Assembly (NCBI RefSeq): GCF_003751225.1
Contig: NZ_RJKE01000001.1
Location: forward strand, 6,448,001-6,512,000
Direction of reading: 5' to 3'
Origin: Actinocorallia herbida
Lineage (GTDB): Bacteria; Actinomycetota; Actinomycetes; Streptosporangiales; Streptosporangiaceae
DNA length: 64,000 nt
In this document: piece after piece, positions 33,584 to 42,596 of the stretch
Layout of the letters: each line of letters opens with the position of its first letter
How positions within the stretch are numbered: the first letter of the stretch is position 1
Notes under the pieces: model-generated
Seen by the model: only the letters and a program-made list of their open reading frames with translations
Database searches by the model: none
Told to the model about the DNA's origin: nothing
Made by a program: the position numbers and the translations under genes

Positions 33584-35016
33584 GCGCGCGTACGGTACAG
33601 GGCCGAGAGGAACCGGATGAGCAGCGCCTCCCTGGTCTCGGCGGGCAGCGCGTCGAGGACCGCGTTCACCATGCCCATCTCCATCGGGCCGTCGCCGTCG
33701 AGGTCGGCCCCGACGGCCCCCAGGAGCTCGGTGAAGCCCGCGTCGTCCACGGTGCCGAGGTCGAGGCCGCCCAGGAGGTCCACGAGGCCGTCGGGGATCT
33801 CCACGGGACCCGCGGCGATCGCCTCGGCGGCGGCCTTGGCCAGGACGTCGAGGAGCGCGTCCACGCCCTGGAGGCTGACCCCGGTGAGGGTGAGGTGCAC
33901 GTTCGCCGGGATGCCGGGGAAGCTCAGCTGCGGCTGGATGAACCAGCCGTGGCCGCGCGCCTTGTCCGACAGGACGAACACGTCGAGGCGGGGGTCGTCG
34001 GAGGCCAGCGCGACGAGGGAGGCGTCCGGCGTGCCCAGGACGCGCAGGCCCGGGATGTCCGCGACGCCTTCGATGAGCCGTCGTGCGGCGGCGACGGCGT
34101 GGGCGGCGAGGTCGCGGTATCCGGCCGCGCCGATCGCGTGGAGGGTCGCCCACGCGCCGCCGAGCGGGCCCGCGCCCTTGCTGGACTGCACGGTCGAGTT
34201 GATGATCGTGTAGCCGGGCCAGGCGGCGGAGGCGAAGTAGGCGTGGCGGCGCAGCGCCTCGTCGGCGAACAGCACCACCGAGGCGCCCTTGGGCGCGTAG
34301 CCGTACTTGTGCAGGTCGCACGAGAGCGAGGTGACGCCCGGGACCGACAGGTCGAACGGCGGCACGGGGTGGCCGGTGTCGCGCAGCCACGGCAGCAGCC
34401 AGCCGCCGACGCAGGCGTCCACGTGGCAGGGGACGCCGCGCGCCGCCGCGAGCGCCGCGATCTCCGGCACGGGATCCACCACGCCCTGCGGGTACGACGG
34501 CGCGGACACCACGACGAGGACGGTCCGGTCGGTGAGCGCGGCCTCCATCGCGGCGGGGTCGGCCCGGAAAGTCGCGGTGTCGACGGGCACCGTCACGAGC
34601 TCCACGCCGAGGTAGTGGGCGGCCTTGTGGAACGCCGGGTGCGCGGTGACCGGGACGACGACCTGGGGCCGCTCGACCCCGCGCGCGTCCCTGGCCGCCT
34701 TCACCGCGAGCATGATCGACTCGGTGCCCCCGCTGGTGAAGATGCCCGGAGTGCCCGGACCGCCGCCGAGCTTCGCCGCGACGGTCCCGACGACGTCCTT
34801 CTCCAGGGCGACGATGCTGGGGAAGGCCGTGGGGTCGAGCCCGTTGACCTCCAGCATCTCCAGGTACGCGCGGGCGGCCAGTTCGTGCACCTCCGGGCGT
34901 CCGGTGTCGTAAACGTAGGCGGTGACCTTGCCTCCGCGCACGGGCAGGTCGGCTTCTTTCAGCCGCGCCAGCTCCGCCAAGAGGTCGGCACTGTCGCGCC
35001 CGTCTTCAGCCAGCAT
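33580..35016 (-). CDS. PLP-dependent sphingosine-1-phosphate-lyase-like enzyme
   Basis: 478 residues from the ATG at 35016. The PLP lysine is in SLSCDLHKYGYAPKGASVV, a motif specific to the sphingosine-1-phosphate lyase group; TSGGTESIMLAVKAARD is the phosphate loop and CHVDACVGGW carries the ring-stacking Asp/Ala region. It lacks the N-terminal membrane anchor of eukaryotic lyases. The C-terminal ~80 residues are an acidic helical extension beyond the usual end. Bacterial members cleave phosphorylated long-chain bases or decarboxylate amino acids. The adjacent transporter and DUF2804 gene suggest import and breakdown of a lipid-like or sugar-like substrate. Confidence 0.85.
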   Translation of the reverse strand: MLAEDGRDSADLLAELARLKEADLPVRGGKVTAYVYDTGRPEVHELAARAYLEMLEVNGLDPTAFPSIVALEKDVVGTVAAKLGGGPGTPGIFTSGGTESIMLAVKAARDARGVERPQVVVPVTAHPAFHKAAHYLGVELVTVPVDTATFRADPAAMEAALTDRTVLVVVSAPSYPQGVVDPVPEIAALAAARGVPCHVDACVGGWLLPWLRDTGHPVPPFDLSVPGVTSLSCDLHKYGYAPKGASVVLFADEALRRHAYFASAAWPGYTIINSTVQSSKGAGPLGGAWATLHAIGAAGYRDLAAHAVAAARRLIEGVADIPGLRVLGTPDASLVALASDDPRLDVFVLSDKARGHGWFIQPQLSFPGIPANVHLTLTGVSLQGVDALLDVLAKAAAEAIAAGPVEIPDGLVDLLGGLDLGTVDDAGFTELLGAVGADLDGDGPMEMGMVNAVLDALPAETREALLIRFLSALYRTRA

Positions 35017-35054
35017 GGGGGAACACCTTTCGAGAGTCGTTCTACGCGGGGCCG

Positions 35055-36446
35055 TCAGGCCGCCGCTTCCTCGGGGGTCTTGTGGGCCGCCGCACGCCGC
35101 GCGTACACGACGAGGAGGGGCGCGCTCAGGGCGAGCAGCAGGGCGGGCACGAGGGTGAAGCCGACGGTGAGCCCGCCGAGGGCGGTGCCCGTCTGGGCGA
35201 CGGTCTCCTCGTCCGAGCTCGACGCGAACCCCGTGACGGCGAGGACGAGCGCGTACACGCCGCTGCCGAGGGCCATCGCGCCGGTCTCCGCGGCGGTCCA
35301 CACGCCGGTGAACGCGCCGGACTGGGCCTGCCCGGTGCGCCCGGCGTCGGCGTGGACGGTCTCGGGCAGCAGCGACAGCGGGAAGAGCTGGAGCGCGGCG
35401 TAGCCCGCGCCGACGAGCGCGGTGAGCGCGAACGCCGGGATCTTCGCGCCCGCGGTGAGCACCGGGTACAGCGCGAGCGCGGCGACGGTGAACAGCGCGA
35501 CGGCGGCCAGGTAGCAGGGCACCGTGCCGAACCTGCGGCCCAGCGCGCTCCACACCGGCACGGCGACGGCGCTGAGCCCGACCATGCAGACGAACAGGAC
35601 CGTCGTGAGGCCGTCGTCGCCGAGCCGGTACTGCGCGACGTAGGGCGCGCCCGCGAGCATGACCGCGATGGCGAGGGACTGCACGGTGAACGCGCCGAGC
35701 AGCGCGAAGAACGGCCGGTTGCCGCGGGCGAGCCTGAGCGCGGCGGCGAAGCCGAGCTGGCGGGCGCCGGGCGACGAGCGGATCCAGCGGGTCGACAGGG
35801 CTGAGCCGACGAGCGCGGCGGCGAGCACCGCGCCGATGACGACGCCCATGAGGAGGTACCCGCCCCGTCCGTCGCCGCCGATTCCGACGATGACGGGCGC
35901 GAGGCCACCCGCGAGCAGGATGCCGAAGGTCAGGGCGACGATCCGCCAGGCCATCGCGCGCGAGCGCTGGGCGGGCGCGTCGGAGATCTCGGCGGGCAGC
36001 GCCACGTACGGCACCTGGAAGGCCGCGAACGCGCTCGCCGCGAGCAGGAACGCGGCCATCGCCCAGGCCGCGCCCGCGCCGCCGGTGAACGGCGAGGCGA
36101 ACATCAGCGCGAACAGCACCGGCAGGGTCACCGCGCCGAGCAGCAGCAGCCGCTGCCGGCTTCCGGTGCGCACGGCCTCCCGGTCGCTGAGGGTGCCGAC
36201 CCAGGGGTTGAGCAGCACGTCCCAGGCCTTCGGCAGCACGAGGACGACACCCGCGAACGCCGCGGGCACGCCGAGCGAGTCGGTCAGGTAGTAGAGGAGC
36301 AGAAGCCCCGGCACGGCGCCGAAGACGCCCGTCCCGACGGAGCCGAGCGCGTAGCCGAACAGCCGCCCGCGCGCTACGGGCTCCCCTGACGCACGGGGCT
36401 CGGGGACTGCTTGCGAGGGGTCCACTGCGGACTGCTCACCGGTCAT
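35055..36446 (-). CDS. MFS transporter, glycoside-pentoside-hexuronide (GPH) type
   Basis: 463 residues with about twelve transmembrane helices. The loop NPWVGTLSDREAVRTGSRQR after helix 2 and the VPYVALPAEIS segment are typical of the GPH:cation symporter group (MelB-like). The substrate could be a sugar or other polar solute; GPH relatives in actinomycetes also carry lipids. The gene follows the TetR gene by 15 bases and precedes the S1P-lyase-like gene by 38. Confidence 0.88.
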   Translation of the reverse strand: MTGEQSAVDPSQAVPEPRASGEPVARGRLFGYALGSVGTGVFGAVPGLLLLYYLTDSLGVPAAFAGVVLVLPKAWDVLLNPWVGTLSDREAVRTGSRQRLLLLGAVTLPVLFALMFASPFTGGAGAAWAMAAFLLAASAFAAFQVPYVALPAEISDAPAQRSRAMAWRIVALTFGILLAGGLAPVIVGIGGDGRGGYLLMGVVIGAVLAAALVGSALSTRWIRSSPGARQLGFAAALRLARGNRPFFALLGAFTVQSLAIAVMLAGAPYVAQYRLGDDGLTTVLFVCMVGLSAVAVPVWSALGRRFGTVPCYLAAVALFTVAALALYPVLTAGAKIPAFALTALVGAGYAALQLFPLSLLPETVHADAGRTGQAQSGAFTGVWTAAETGAMALGSGVYALVLAVTGFASSSDEETVAQTGTALGGLTVGFTLVPALLLALSAPLLVVYARRAAAHKTPEEAAA

Positions 36447-36461
36447 GGCATCACGTCCAGA

Positions 36462-37106
36462 TCACGAGGGGTGCGGGGAGGCGGCGCGCGACGTCACGGG
36501 GGCGTGCTCCAGGCCGAGGAGGCCGGAGGCGAGGCGGTGGAGGGCGGCGCGGAAGCGCTCCAGGGCCTCGGGGTCGTCGGTCCTGCGGCGGCGGCCGGAC
36601 GCGTCGGGGACACCGCCGCGCGCGAAGCCGTGCACCGTCCAGATGACCGACCAGAGGGCGTACTCCACGTCGGCGTCCGGGGCGGCGACGGGGCGGGTCA
36701 GCTCGATCAGCCGGCCGACGAGGGGGTGGACGTGCGCGGCCTCGAAGGAGGCGACGTCGGCGGCGTCGGACAGCCACCGGTGCATCCACAGCGCGGGGAT
36801 CTCGGGGCGGGCGACGCAGAAGTCGAGGTAGGCGTCCACGACGAGGTGGACGTCGGCGGCGGAGCCGAGGCGGCCGGGTTCGGCGCAGGAGTCCAGGGCG
36901 GCTTCCAGGGCCGCCCGCTCCGCCTGGGCGGCCCCGGTCATGACGGCGAGGTACAGATCGCGCTTGCCGCCGACGTGGTAGCTGACCGTCGCGATGTTGA
37001 GGTCCGCCGCGTCGGCGATGCGCCTCGTGGAGGTCCCGTCGAACCCGCGCTCGGCGAACAGCCGGGTGGCGGCGTCGAGGATGCGGGTGACGGGATCGGA
37101 ATTCAT
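36462..37106 (-). CDS. TetR-family transcriptional regulator
   Basis: 214 residues. Helix-turn-helix: AATRLFAERGFDGTSTRRIAD followed by LNIATVSYHVGGKRDLYL (listed only by key parts: FDGTSTRRIA, TVSYHVGGKRDLY). It is the first gene of the TetR/GPH/lyase/DUF2804 operon, so it is probably autoregulated. An imperfect 11-base inverted repeat abuts its start codon (37107-37137). Confidence 0.92.
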   Translation of the reverse strand: MNSDPVTRILDAATRLFAERGFDGTSTRRIADAADLNIATVSYHVGGKRDLYLAVMTGAAQAERAALEAALDSCAEPGRLGSAADVHLVVDAYLDFCVARPEIPALWMHRWLSDAADVASFEAAHVHPLVGRLIELTRPVAAPDADVEYALWSVIWTVHGFARGGVPDASGRRRRTDDPEALERFRAALHRLASGLLGLEHAPVTSRAASPHPS

Positions 37107-37137
37107 ACCGGAACGGTAGGGTAGATCACCGTCCCGG
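37107..37137. promoter_or_regulatory. Inverted repeat at the TetR start, probable operator
   Basis: ACCGGAACGGT (37107-37117) and ACCGTCCCGGT (37128-37137) match at ten of eleven positions when inverted, with a ten-base spacer. It lies directly upstream of the TetR ATG and 35 bases from the thiolase stop, in a position to control the operon. Confidence 0.65.
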
Positions 37138-37171
37138 TCAATCGTTTGATGGAGAGAATTCTCCGGGCGGG

Positions 37172-38353
37172 CTACAGCCTTTCGAGCAGGGTCGCGTTGG
37201 CCAGGCCGCCCGCCTCGCACATGGTCTGGAGCGCGTACCGGGCGCCGTGTCGCTCCATCGCGTGGACGAGGGTGGTCATGATCCGCGCGCCGCTCGCGCC
37301 GAGCGGGTGGCCGATCGCGATGGCGCCGCCGTGCACGTTGAGCTTCGCGGGGTCGGCGCCGGTCTCCTGGAGCCAGGCCATCGGCACGCTGGCGAACGCC
37401 TCGTTGACCTCGTACAGGCCGACGTCGGCGAGGGAGACGCCGGTGCGGCGCAGCAGCTTCTCGGTCGCGGGCATGACCGCGGTGAGCATCATCAGCGGGT
37501 CGGCGCCCGCGACGGCGAACCCGTGCAGCCGGGCCAGGGGGCGCAGGCCGAGCCGGGCCGCGGTCTCGCCGCTCATGATCAGCAGGGCCGCCGCGCCGTC
37601 GTTGATCGGGCTGGAGCTGCCCGCGGTCACCGACCAGTTGATCTGCGGGAACCGCTCGGTGAACTGGGGGCGCTCGAAGGCGGGCCGGAGCCTGGCGAGC
37701 ACCTCGGGGGTCGTGGAGGGCCGGATCGACTCGTCGGCCGTCACCAGTCCGGCCGGGGTCCGCACCGGCGCGATCTCGGCCTCGAACCGGCCCTCGGCCG
37801 TCGCCCGGGCCGCCTTGGCGTGCGACTCGGCGGAGAAGGCGTCCATCGCCTCGCGGGTGAGCCCCCACTTGGCGGCGATGAGCTCGGCGGCGACGCCCTG
37901 CGGCACGAGGCCGTCGGGGTAGCGCTCGGGGATGCCCGGCCCGAACGGCACGCTGCCGGGCAGCACGTTGGAGCCCATCGGCACCCGGCTCATCGACTCC
38001 ACGCCGCACGCGACGACGATGTCGTAGGCGCCGGAGATGACGCCCTGCGCGGCGAAGTGCACGGCCTGCTGCGACGAGCCGCACTGCCGGTCGACGGTCG
38101 TGGCCGCGACGGACTCGGGCAGCCCCGCCGAGAGCCAGGCGTACCGGGTGAGGTTCGCCGCCTGCTCCCCCACCTGGCTGACGGTGCCGCCGATGACGTC
38201 GTCGACGAGCTCGGGGTCGATGCCGCTGCGGGTGACGAGTTCGCGCAGGGTGTGCGCGAGCAGCTCCACCGGGTGGACGTCCGCGAGGGATCCCCCGGGC
38301 TTGCCCTTGCCCACCGGCGTCCGGACGGCTTCGACGATGACCGCGTCGCGCAT
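37172..38353 (-). CDS. Thiolase (acetyl-CoA C-acyltransferase)
   Basis: 393 residues. Catalytic Cys91 is in TTVDRQCGSSQQAV, the second active-site residues are in NVHGGAIAIGHPLGASGARI (His) and the final Cys is in TMCEAGGLANATL. Length and order match degradative thiolases of the FadA type. The sequence QCGSSQQA and GGAIAIGHP are common in sterol- and fatty-acid-degrading actinobacterial thiolases. It performs the last step of a beta-oxidation cycle. It has GAGGAG upstream and is preceded by its own promoter region. Confidence 0.94.
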   Translation of the reverse strand: MRDAVIVEAVRTPVGKGKPGGSLADVHPVELLAHTLRELVTRSGIDPELVDDVIGGTVSQVGEQAANLTRYAWLSAGLPESVAATTVDRQCGSSQQAVHFAAQGVISGAYDIVVACGVESMSRVPMGSNVLPGSVPFGPGIPERYPDGLVPQGVAAELIAAKWGLTREAMDAFSAESHAKAARATAEGRFEAEIAPVRTPAGLVTADESIRPSTTPEVLARLRPAFERPQFTERFPQINWSVTAGSSSPINDGAAALLIMSGETAARLGLRPLARLHGFAVAGADPLMMLTAVMPATEKLLRRTGVSLADVGLYEVNEAFASVPMAWLQETGADPAKLNVHGGAIAIGHPLGASGARIMTTLVHAMERHGARYALQTMCEAGGLANATLLERL

Positions 38354-38410
38354 GGGTTCCTCCTCAAGGTTGGAAAATCAAACTCATTATGCGCCCGAGA
38401 GTTGGATTCC

Positions 38411-38428
38411 ACAACCCTCCAGGGTTGT
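38411..38428. promoter_or_regulatory. Perfect 8-bp inverted repeat upstream of amt
   Basis: ACAACCCT and AGGGTTGT are perfect arms around CC, between the divergent thiolase (38353) and amt (38529) starts. It could be an operator for either. A GTTTACC...GAAGTCAC run near 38443-38459 loosely recalls a GlnR site, but too weakly to call. Confidence 0.45.
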
Positions 38429-38528
38429 CGACGAAACCCAACGTTTACCGCGAAGTCACACGAACCACAGCAGGCACCGCGAACACGGTGGAACCATGGC
38501 GCCGGGCTTTTCGGATCGGAGGTTGCGG

Positions 38529-39803
38529 ATGCCTTTCGACTTCTCCACCGTCGATTCGGGCGCCACGGCGTGGGTGCTGGCCAGTTCGGCGCTCGTGCTC
38601 TTCATGACGCCCGGCGTGGCGTTCCTGTACGGCGGGATGGTGCGGGCGAAGAACGTGCTCAACACCATGCTGCAGAGCTTCACCGTGATGGCGCTCGTCG
38701 GCGTCACGTGGGTGTCGGTCTCCTACTCGCTGGCGTTCGGCGGAGCGGGTGAGGTCATCGGCGGCCTGCACTTCGCGGGGCTGGCCAACATGGACGAGAT
38801 CGTGCCGGGCTTCACCGGCGAGGCCGCCCAGGTGATCCCGCCGATCGCCTTCGCCATGTTCCAGATGATGTTCGCGATCATCACCCCGGCGCTCATCACC
38901 GGCTCGGCGGTCGAACGGTGGCGGTACGGGGCGTTCGTCCCGTTCATCATCCTCTGGTCGATCATGGTGTACGCGCCCGTCGCGCACTGGGTGTTCTCAC
39001 CCGACGGCTGGGCCTTCAAGCTCGGCGCGCTGGACTTCGCGGGCGGCACCGTCGTGCACTGCAACGCGGGCGCGGCGGGGCTGGCCATCGCCATCGTGCT
39101 GGGCCGCCGCACCGGCTGGCCGCGCGCCCACATGGCCCCGCACAACGTCCCGTTCATCCTGCTCGGGGTGGCGATGCTGTGGTTCGGCTGGTTCGGCTTC
39201 AACGCCGGATCCGCGCTCAAGGCCGACGCCGTCGCCGTCTGGGCGTTCGTCAACACCAACACCGCGACCGGGGCCGCCCTGCTCACCTGGGTCCTCGTCG
39301 AGCGCATCCGCTACGGCAAGCCGACCGCGCTCGGGGCCGCGTCCGGCGCCGTCGCGGGCCTCGTCGCCATCACCCCGGCCGCCGGTTACGTCGACGCGCG
39401 GGGCGCGCTGGCCATCGGGCTGCTCGCCGGACTCGGCTGCTGCCTCGCCGTACCGCTGAAGAGCAGGCTCAAGCTCGACGACTCCCTCGACGTCGCCGGG
39501 CTGCACCTCGTCGGCGGCGTCATCGGCTCGGTGTGCGTCGGGCTGTTCGCCACCGGCGCCACCAACCCAGCCGCGCCGGACGGGCTCCTCTACGGCGGCG
39601 ACGCCCACCAGCTCGTCCTCCAGGTGGCCGTGGTCGCGGCGGTGACGGCCTACAGCTTCTTCGTCACCTACTTCATCGCCCTCGTCCTCGACAAGCTGCC
39701 CTCCCGGCGCAACCGCGTGTCCTCACAGGACGAGGCGGTAGGCCTGGACTTCGCTCTGCACGGCGAGACCGCCTACGAGACGCACCGCCCGACGGGCGCG
39801 TAA
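38529..39803 (+). CDS. amt: Ammonium transporter (Amt/Rh family)
   Basis: 424 residues from the ATG at 38529 with GGAGG about six bases upstream; the frame is open far upstream but the extra residues run antisense through the thiolase. About eleven transmembrane helices are visible. Family motifs are FMTPGVAFLYGGMVRAKNVL, GGTVVHCNAGAAGLAIA, MLWFGWFGFNAGSAL and LHLVGGVIGSVCVGLFA. The twin pore histidines correspond to VVH in the first and LH in the last of these. The usual VHINAG is VHCNAG here. There is no glnK next to it, which is unusual for a main nitrogen-regulated Amt. Confidence 0.93.
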   Translation: MPFDFSTVDSGATAWVLASSALVLFMTPGVAFLYGGMVRAKNVLNTMLQSFTVMALVGVTWVSVSYSLAFGGAGEVIGGLHFAGLANMDEIVPGFTGEAAQVIPPIAFAMFQMMFAIITPALITGSAVERWRYGAFVPFIILWSIMVYAPVAHWVFSPDGWAFKLGALDFAGGTVVHCNAGAAGLAIAIVLGRRTGWPRAHMAPHNVPFILLGVAMLWFGWFGFNAGSALKADAVAVWAFVNTNTATGAALLTWVLVERIRYGKPTALGAASGAVAGLVAITPAAGYVDARGALAIGLLAGLGCCLAVPLKSRLKLDDSLDVAGLHLVGGVIGSVCVGLFATGATNPAAPDGLLYGGDAHQLVLQVAVVAAVTAYSFFVTYFIALVLDKLPSRRNRVSSQDEAVGLDFALHGETAYETHRPTGA

Positions 39804-39807
39804 GACG

Positions 39808-40833
39808 CTAGGTCCAGGGCTCGCGGTAGGCGGTGTCGTCGCCTGACGGGATGATCGGCAGGGGCGCCGGAGGGACGGGCGCGGGCTCCGCGGGGACGGC
39901 GCGGTGCGCCGCCGCGTGCGCGGGCCTGCGCCGCAGTACCAGCGCCCGGACGGCGAAGGCGAGCAGGGTCAGCAGCGCGCCCGCGCAACTGGTCAGGAAG
40001 ATGATGCGCGGGAGCGGGTCGTCGGGCGACGCCCCGGCGACGGACGCGGCGGGCGTGGGCGGACCCGCGTCCTCCTCGGTGTCCGTCGGCGCGGGCGCGA
40101 CGCTCTCGTCGTCGTCCTCGCTCGGCGAAGGCGTCGCGGAGTCTTCCGGCGCCGCCGTGGGGCTCTCTCCCGGTGCGGACCCCTCGGGCACGGACCCTGT
40201 GCCCGGTGCGGCGCCCTCGCCCTCCCCGTCGTCCCCTGCGGGCGCGGGCGCGGGCTTGGCGGGGAGGACGAGCTCGGCCGCTCCCGCCCCGGAGTCCGCG
40301 GCGCCCGCGCGGTGCGCGACGACGGTCACGGTGACCTCGCCCTGCGCGGACTTCGGCAGGGTGAGCGCGGCGGTGCAGCGGCCGTCGGGGCAGTCCACGC
40401 CCGCCTGCGCGCGGCCCCCTGCGGAGACCGCCACGGAATATCCGCTGACGTCCGGTTCGGGATTGCGCTGCCAGACGACGGTCAGTTTCCGCCCCGACGC
40501 CAGCGCGACGACCCCGGCGGGCGCGTACGCGGGAACCGCCATCCGGAAGGTCGCCTCGCCGCGGTTGAGCGGGATGAGCCCCGTCATCTCCACGGTGTGC
40601 GTGCCGTTGGCGACCGCGTGGCCGTCGATCGCGAACGTCAGCCGCTCGGCCCTGCCGGACGCGCGGCGCTCGCCGTCGACGATGAGCGTCCCGCCGGACA
40701 GGCCGGCCCGCGCCGAGACCGTCACCGTGCCGTCGGTGACGACGGCGCCGTCGCCGGGGCTGATGTCCGGTGCCGCGGCGCCGCCGAGCAGGGCGGGGAG
40801 GACGGCCGCCGCAGCCGCGTGCCAGACCGCCAT
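39808..40833 (-). CDS. Secreted/anchored extracytoplasmic protein with acidic linker
   Basis: 341 residues. A signal-peptide-like N-terminus (WHAAAAAVLPALLGGAAA) is followed by two beta-rich parts: residues ~25-110 and a fibronectin-III-like module (WQRNPEPDVSGYSVAV). A long Pro/Ser/Thr/Asp/Glu-rich linker (about residues 195-265) leads to one transmembrane helix (IIFLTSCAGALLTLLAFAV) and a short basic-then-Pro-rich cytoplasmic tail. The layout is of a membrane-anchored surface protein. Function unknown. Confidence 0.75.
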   Translation of the reverse strand: MAVWHAAAAAVLPALLGGAAAPDISPGDGAVVTDGTVTVSARAGLSGGTLIVDGERRASGRAERLTFAIDGHAVANGTHTVEMTGLIPLNRGEATFRMAVPAYAPAGVVALASGRKLTVVWQRNPEPDVSGYSVAVSAGGRAQAGVDCPDGRCTAALTLPKSAQGEVTVTVVAHRAGAADSGAGAAELVLPAKPAPAPAGDDGEGEGAAPGTGSVPEGSAPGESPTAAPEDSATPSPSEDDDESVAPAPTDTEEDAGPPTPAASVAGASPDDPLPRIIFLTSCAGALLTLLAFAVRALVLRRRPAHAAAHRAVPAEPAPVPPAPLPIIPSGDDTAYREPWT

Positions 40834-40928
40834 GCGTGGTCCTCTCGCTTCGCTGGGTGAGGCGAGATCCTAGGGTCTGGAGGTACCCGTGGGAAAGGGC
40901 CCCCGAGCCCGGCGTCCCGGCGCGGGTG

Positions 40929-41396
40929 TCAGCGGAACGGGGGACCGTCGGGGTCGAGGCCGGCGAGCATCGCGCGGCAGATCGCGCCGAGCTGCGCCGA
41001 CTGCTCGGGGGTGATCAGGTCGAACAGGTTCGCGCGCACCGCCTCAACGTGGCCGGGCGCGGCGCCGACGACGACCTCGTGCCCCTCGTCGGTGAGGGTG
41101 GCGATGGTGGTGCGGGCGTCCTCGGGGTGCTTGCGGCGGCGCACCCAGCCGTGCTCCTCCAGCTTGCGCACCGCGTGGGAGAGCTTGCTGGGCGAGCCGC
41201 GGGTGATGCGGGCCAGCTCCGTCATCGTGCGGGACCGGCCCGGGGCCTCCGACAGCATCGCCAGGATCACGTAGTAGCTCTGCGGGATGCCCGACTCCTG
41301 CTGCATCCGGCGGTCCAGCGCCTCGTGCAGGAGCTGGGTCGCCCACAGGTAGGCCCGCCACGTCTCCTGTTCGTCGTCGTCGAGCCAGCGCACCAT
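40929..41396 (-). CDS. MarR-family transcriptional regulator
   Basis: 155 residues. Winged helix: ILAMLSEAPGRSRTMTELAR followed by GSPSKLSHAVRKLEEHGWV and the wing RRRKHPEDARTTIA. The opening WLDDDEQETWRAYLWATQLL matches the paralogue at 2715-3194. No divergent partner with an obvious palindrome is seen. A short gene lies immediately upstream on the same strand. Confidence 0.92.
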   Translation of the reverse strand: MVRWLDDDEQETWRAYLWATQLLHEALDRRMQQESGIPQSYYVILAMLSEAPGRSRTMTELARITRGSPSKLSHAVRKLEEHGWVRRRKHPEDARTTIATLTDEGHEVVVGAAPGHVEAVRANLFDLITPEQSAQLGAICRAMLAGLDPDGPPFR

Positions 41397-41435
41397 GTCC
41401 CGATTCTAGGAGCCGCCGCGCGGGCGGCGGCCCGC

Positions 41436-41579
41436 TCACGGCGGCTCGACGGGCGGCGGCCCCTCCTCTTCGTGGAGGCGCGCGAACATCGTGAAGCGGG
41501 CGACCAGCTCGGGGTCGTCAAGGCGCAGGCGTTCTGCCATATCGGCGAGGATCTTCCGCTGCCGGCCGGGGGTCATCAT
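41436..41579 (-). CDS. Small DUF3040-like protein
   Basis: 47 residues from the ATG at 41579 (an ATG at 41576 is equivalent). It carries the short helix RQRKILADMAERLRLDDPEL, the signature of DUF3040 membrane proteins, but ends after an acidic Pro-rich tail without the transmembrane helix that DUF3040 proteins normally have. It may be a truncated or soluble form. Confidence 0.45.
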   Translation of the reverse strand: MMTPGRQRKILADMAERLRLDDPELVARFTMFARLHEEEGPPPVEPP

Positions 41580-41603
41580 CGGGCACCTGCCCCAACTCGT
41601 TTG

Positions 41604-41615
41604 ATATCCGGATAT
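41604..41615. promoter_or_regulatory. AT-rich palindrome between DUF3040-like and MpaB-like genes
   Basis: ATATCCGGATAT is a perfect 12-base palindrome, notably AT-rich for the region. Next to it is a GCGCGTCG/CGACGCGC hairpin (41622-41641). Both lie in the 160-base divergent spacer and may be an operator and a leader structure. Confidence 0.4.
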
Positions 41616-41739
41616 ACCCCAGCGCGTCGTACTCGACGCGCCGAAATTCCCCGGCTTCGCCAAGCCTCACATAAGTGAGCCCTTACATGCAGGGGTGGGT
41701 CGGATTTACCATGCGGACACCCCCAGAGGAGGACGATTC

Positions 41740-42567
41740 ATGGACGACGGCTTCTTCACCCGGCACTCGGCGATCCGCCAGATCTCCAGCGAGCCGCTCG
41801 GGCTCCTAGGCGGCGGCCCCGCCCTGCTGCTCCAGCTCGCCCACCCCAAGGTCGCGCGCGGCGTGGCCGAGCACAGCGACTTCCAGGCCGGACCGTTCAA
41901 GCGCCTGATGTCGACCCTCGACTACCTCGCGATGGTGGTCTTCGGCACCAAGGAGGAGGCCCACCGCGTCGCATGGTCGGCGATGCGCGCCCACGACGCC
42001 GTCAACGGGCCCGGCTACACCGCGCACGACCCCGAACTCCTGCTGTGGGTGCAGGCGACCCTCTTCCAGGTCGCCCGCGACCTGCACGGTCGGATGTACG
42101 GGCCGCCGACCCCGGAAAGGGACGAGGAGTACTACCAGCAGGCCGTCATCTTCGCCGAGCTCCTCGGCGCGCCCCGGGACGCGCTGCCCGCGGACGTCGC
42201 GGGCTTCGACGCCTACTGGGACGGGATGCTCGCCACCCTCCGCGTCGACGACAACGGGCGCGAGCAGGCGCGGGCCGTCCTCAGCGGGGCGGCCCTGCCC
42301 GGAGTCCTGTTCCCTGCCCTCGCCGTCTTCCGGCTCGTGACGACGGGGCTCCTTCCCGCACCGATCCGCGAGCAGTACGGGCTGCCGTGGACGCCCGCGC
42401 GCAGGCTCTCGTTCACGGCGCTCATGGCCGCGCTCAAGCTCGCCGTGAACCTCACCCCCACCCCGGTGCGGCATTTCCCGGCGCGTGTGACGGTGCCGCT
42501 CATGCGCCGGTACAGGTGGCCGAGGTACCAGCGGCCGCTCCCTCCGCACCGCGCGCCCGCGGGGTGA
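41740..42567 (+). CDS. MpaB-family (DUF2236) oxygenase
   Basis: 275 residues from the ATG at 41740 with GAGGAGG upstream. It shows the DUF2236/MpaB/Lcp-like heme-oxygenase layout: HSAIRQISSEPLGLLGGGPA, LLQLAHPKVARGVAEHSDF, VVFGTKEEAHRV and LLWVQATLFQVARDL. In characterised relatives (MpaB, rubber oxygenase Lcp) such proteins bind b-type heme and cleave C=C bonds of isoprenoids. The His in QLAHPK is a plausible heme ligand. Substrate unknown. Confidence 0.88.
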   Translation: MDDGFFTRHSAIRQISSEPLGLLGGGPALLLQLAHPKVARGVAEHSDFQAGPFKRLMSTLDYLAMVVFGTKEEAHRVAWSAMRAHDAVNGPGYTAHDPELLLWVQATLFQVARDLHGRMYGPPTPERDEEYYQQAVIFAELLGAPRDALPADVAGFDAYWDGMLATLRVDDNGREQARAVLSGAALPGVLFPALAVFRLVTTGLLPAPIREQYGLPWTPARRLSFTALMAALKLAVNLTPTPVRHFPARVTVPLMRRYRWPRYQRPLPPHRAPAG

Positions 42568-42596
42568 GCGGGAACGGGTAGGCCGGAAGCACAAAA

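Noticed and set aside
38443-38459. GlnR box upstream of amt
   Set aside because: Only a loose match to GTnAC-n6-GAAAC; spacing and bases do not fit well enough.
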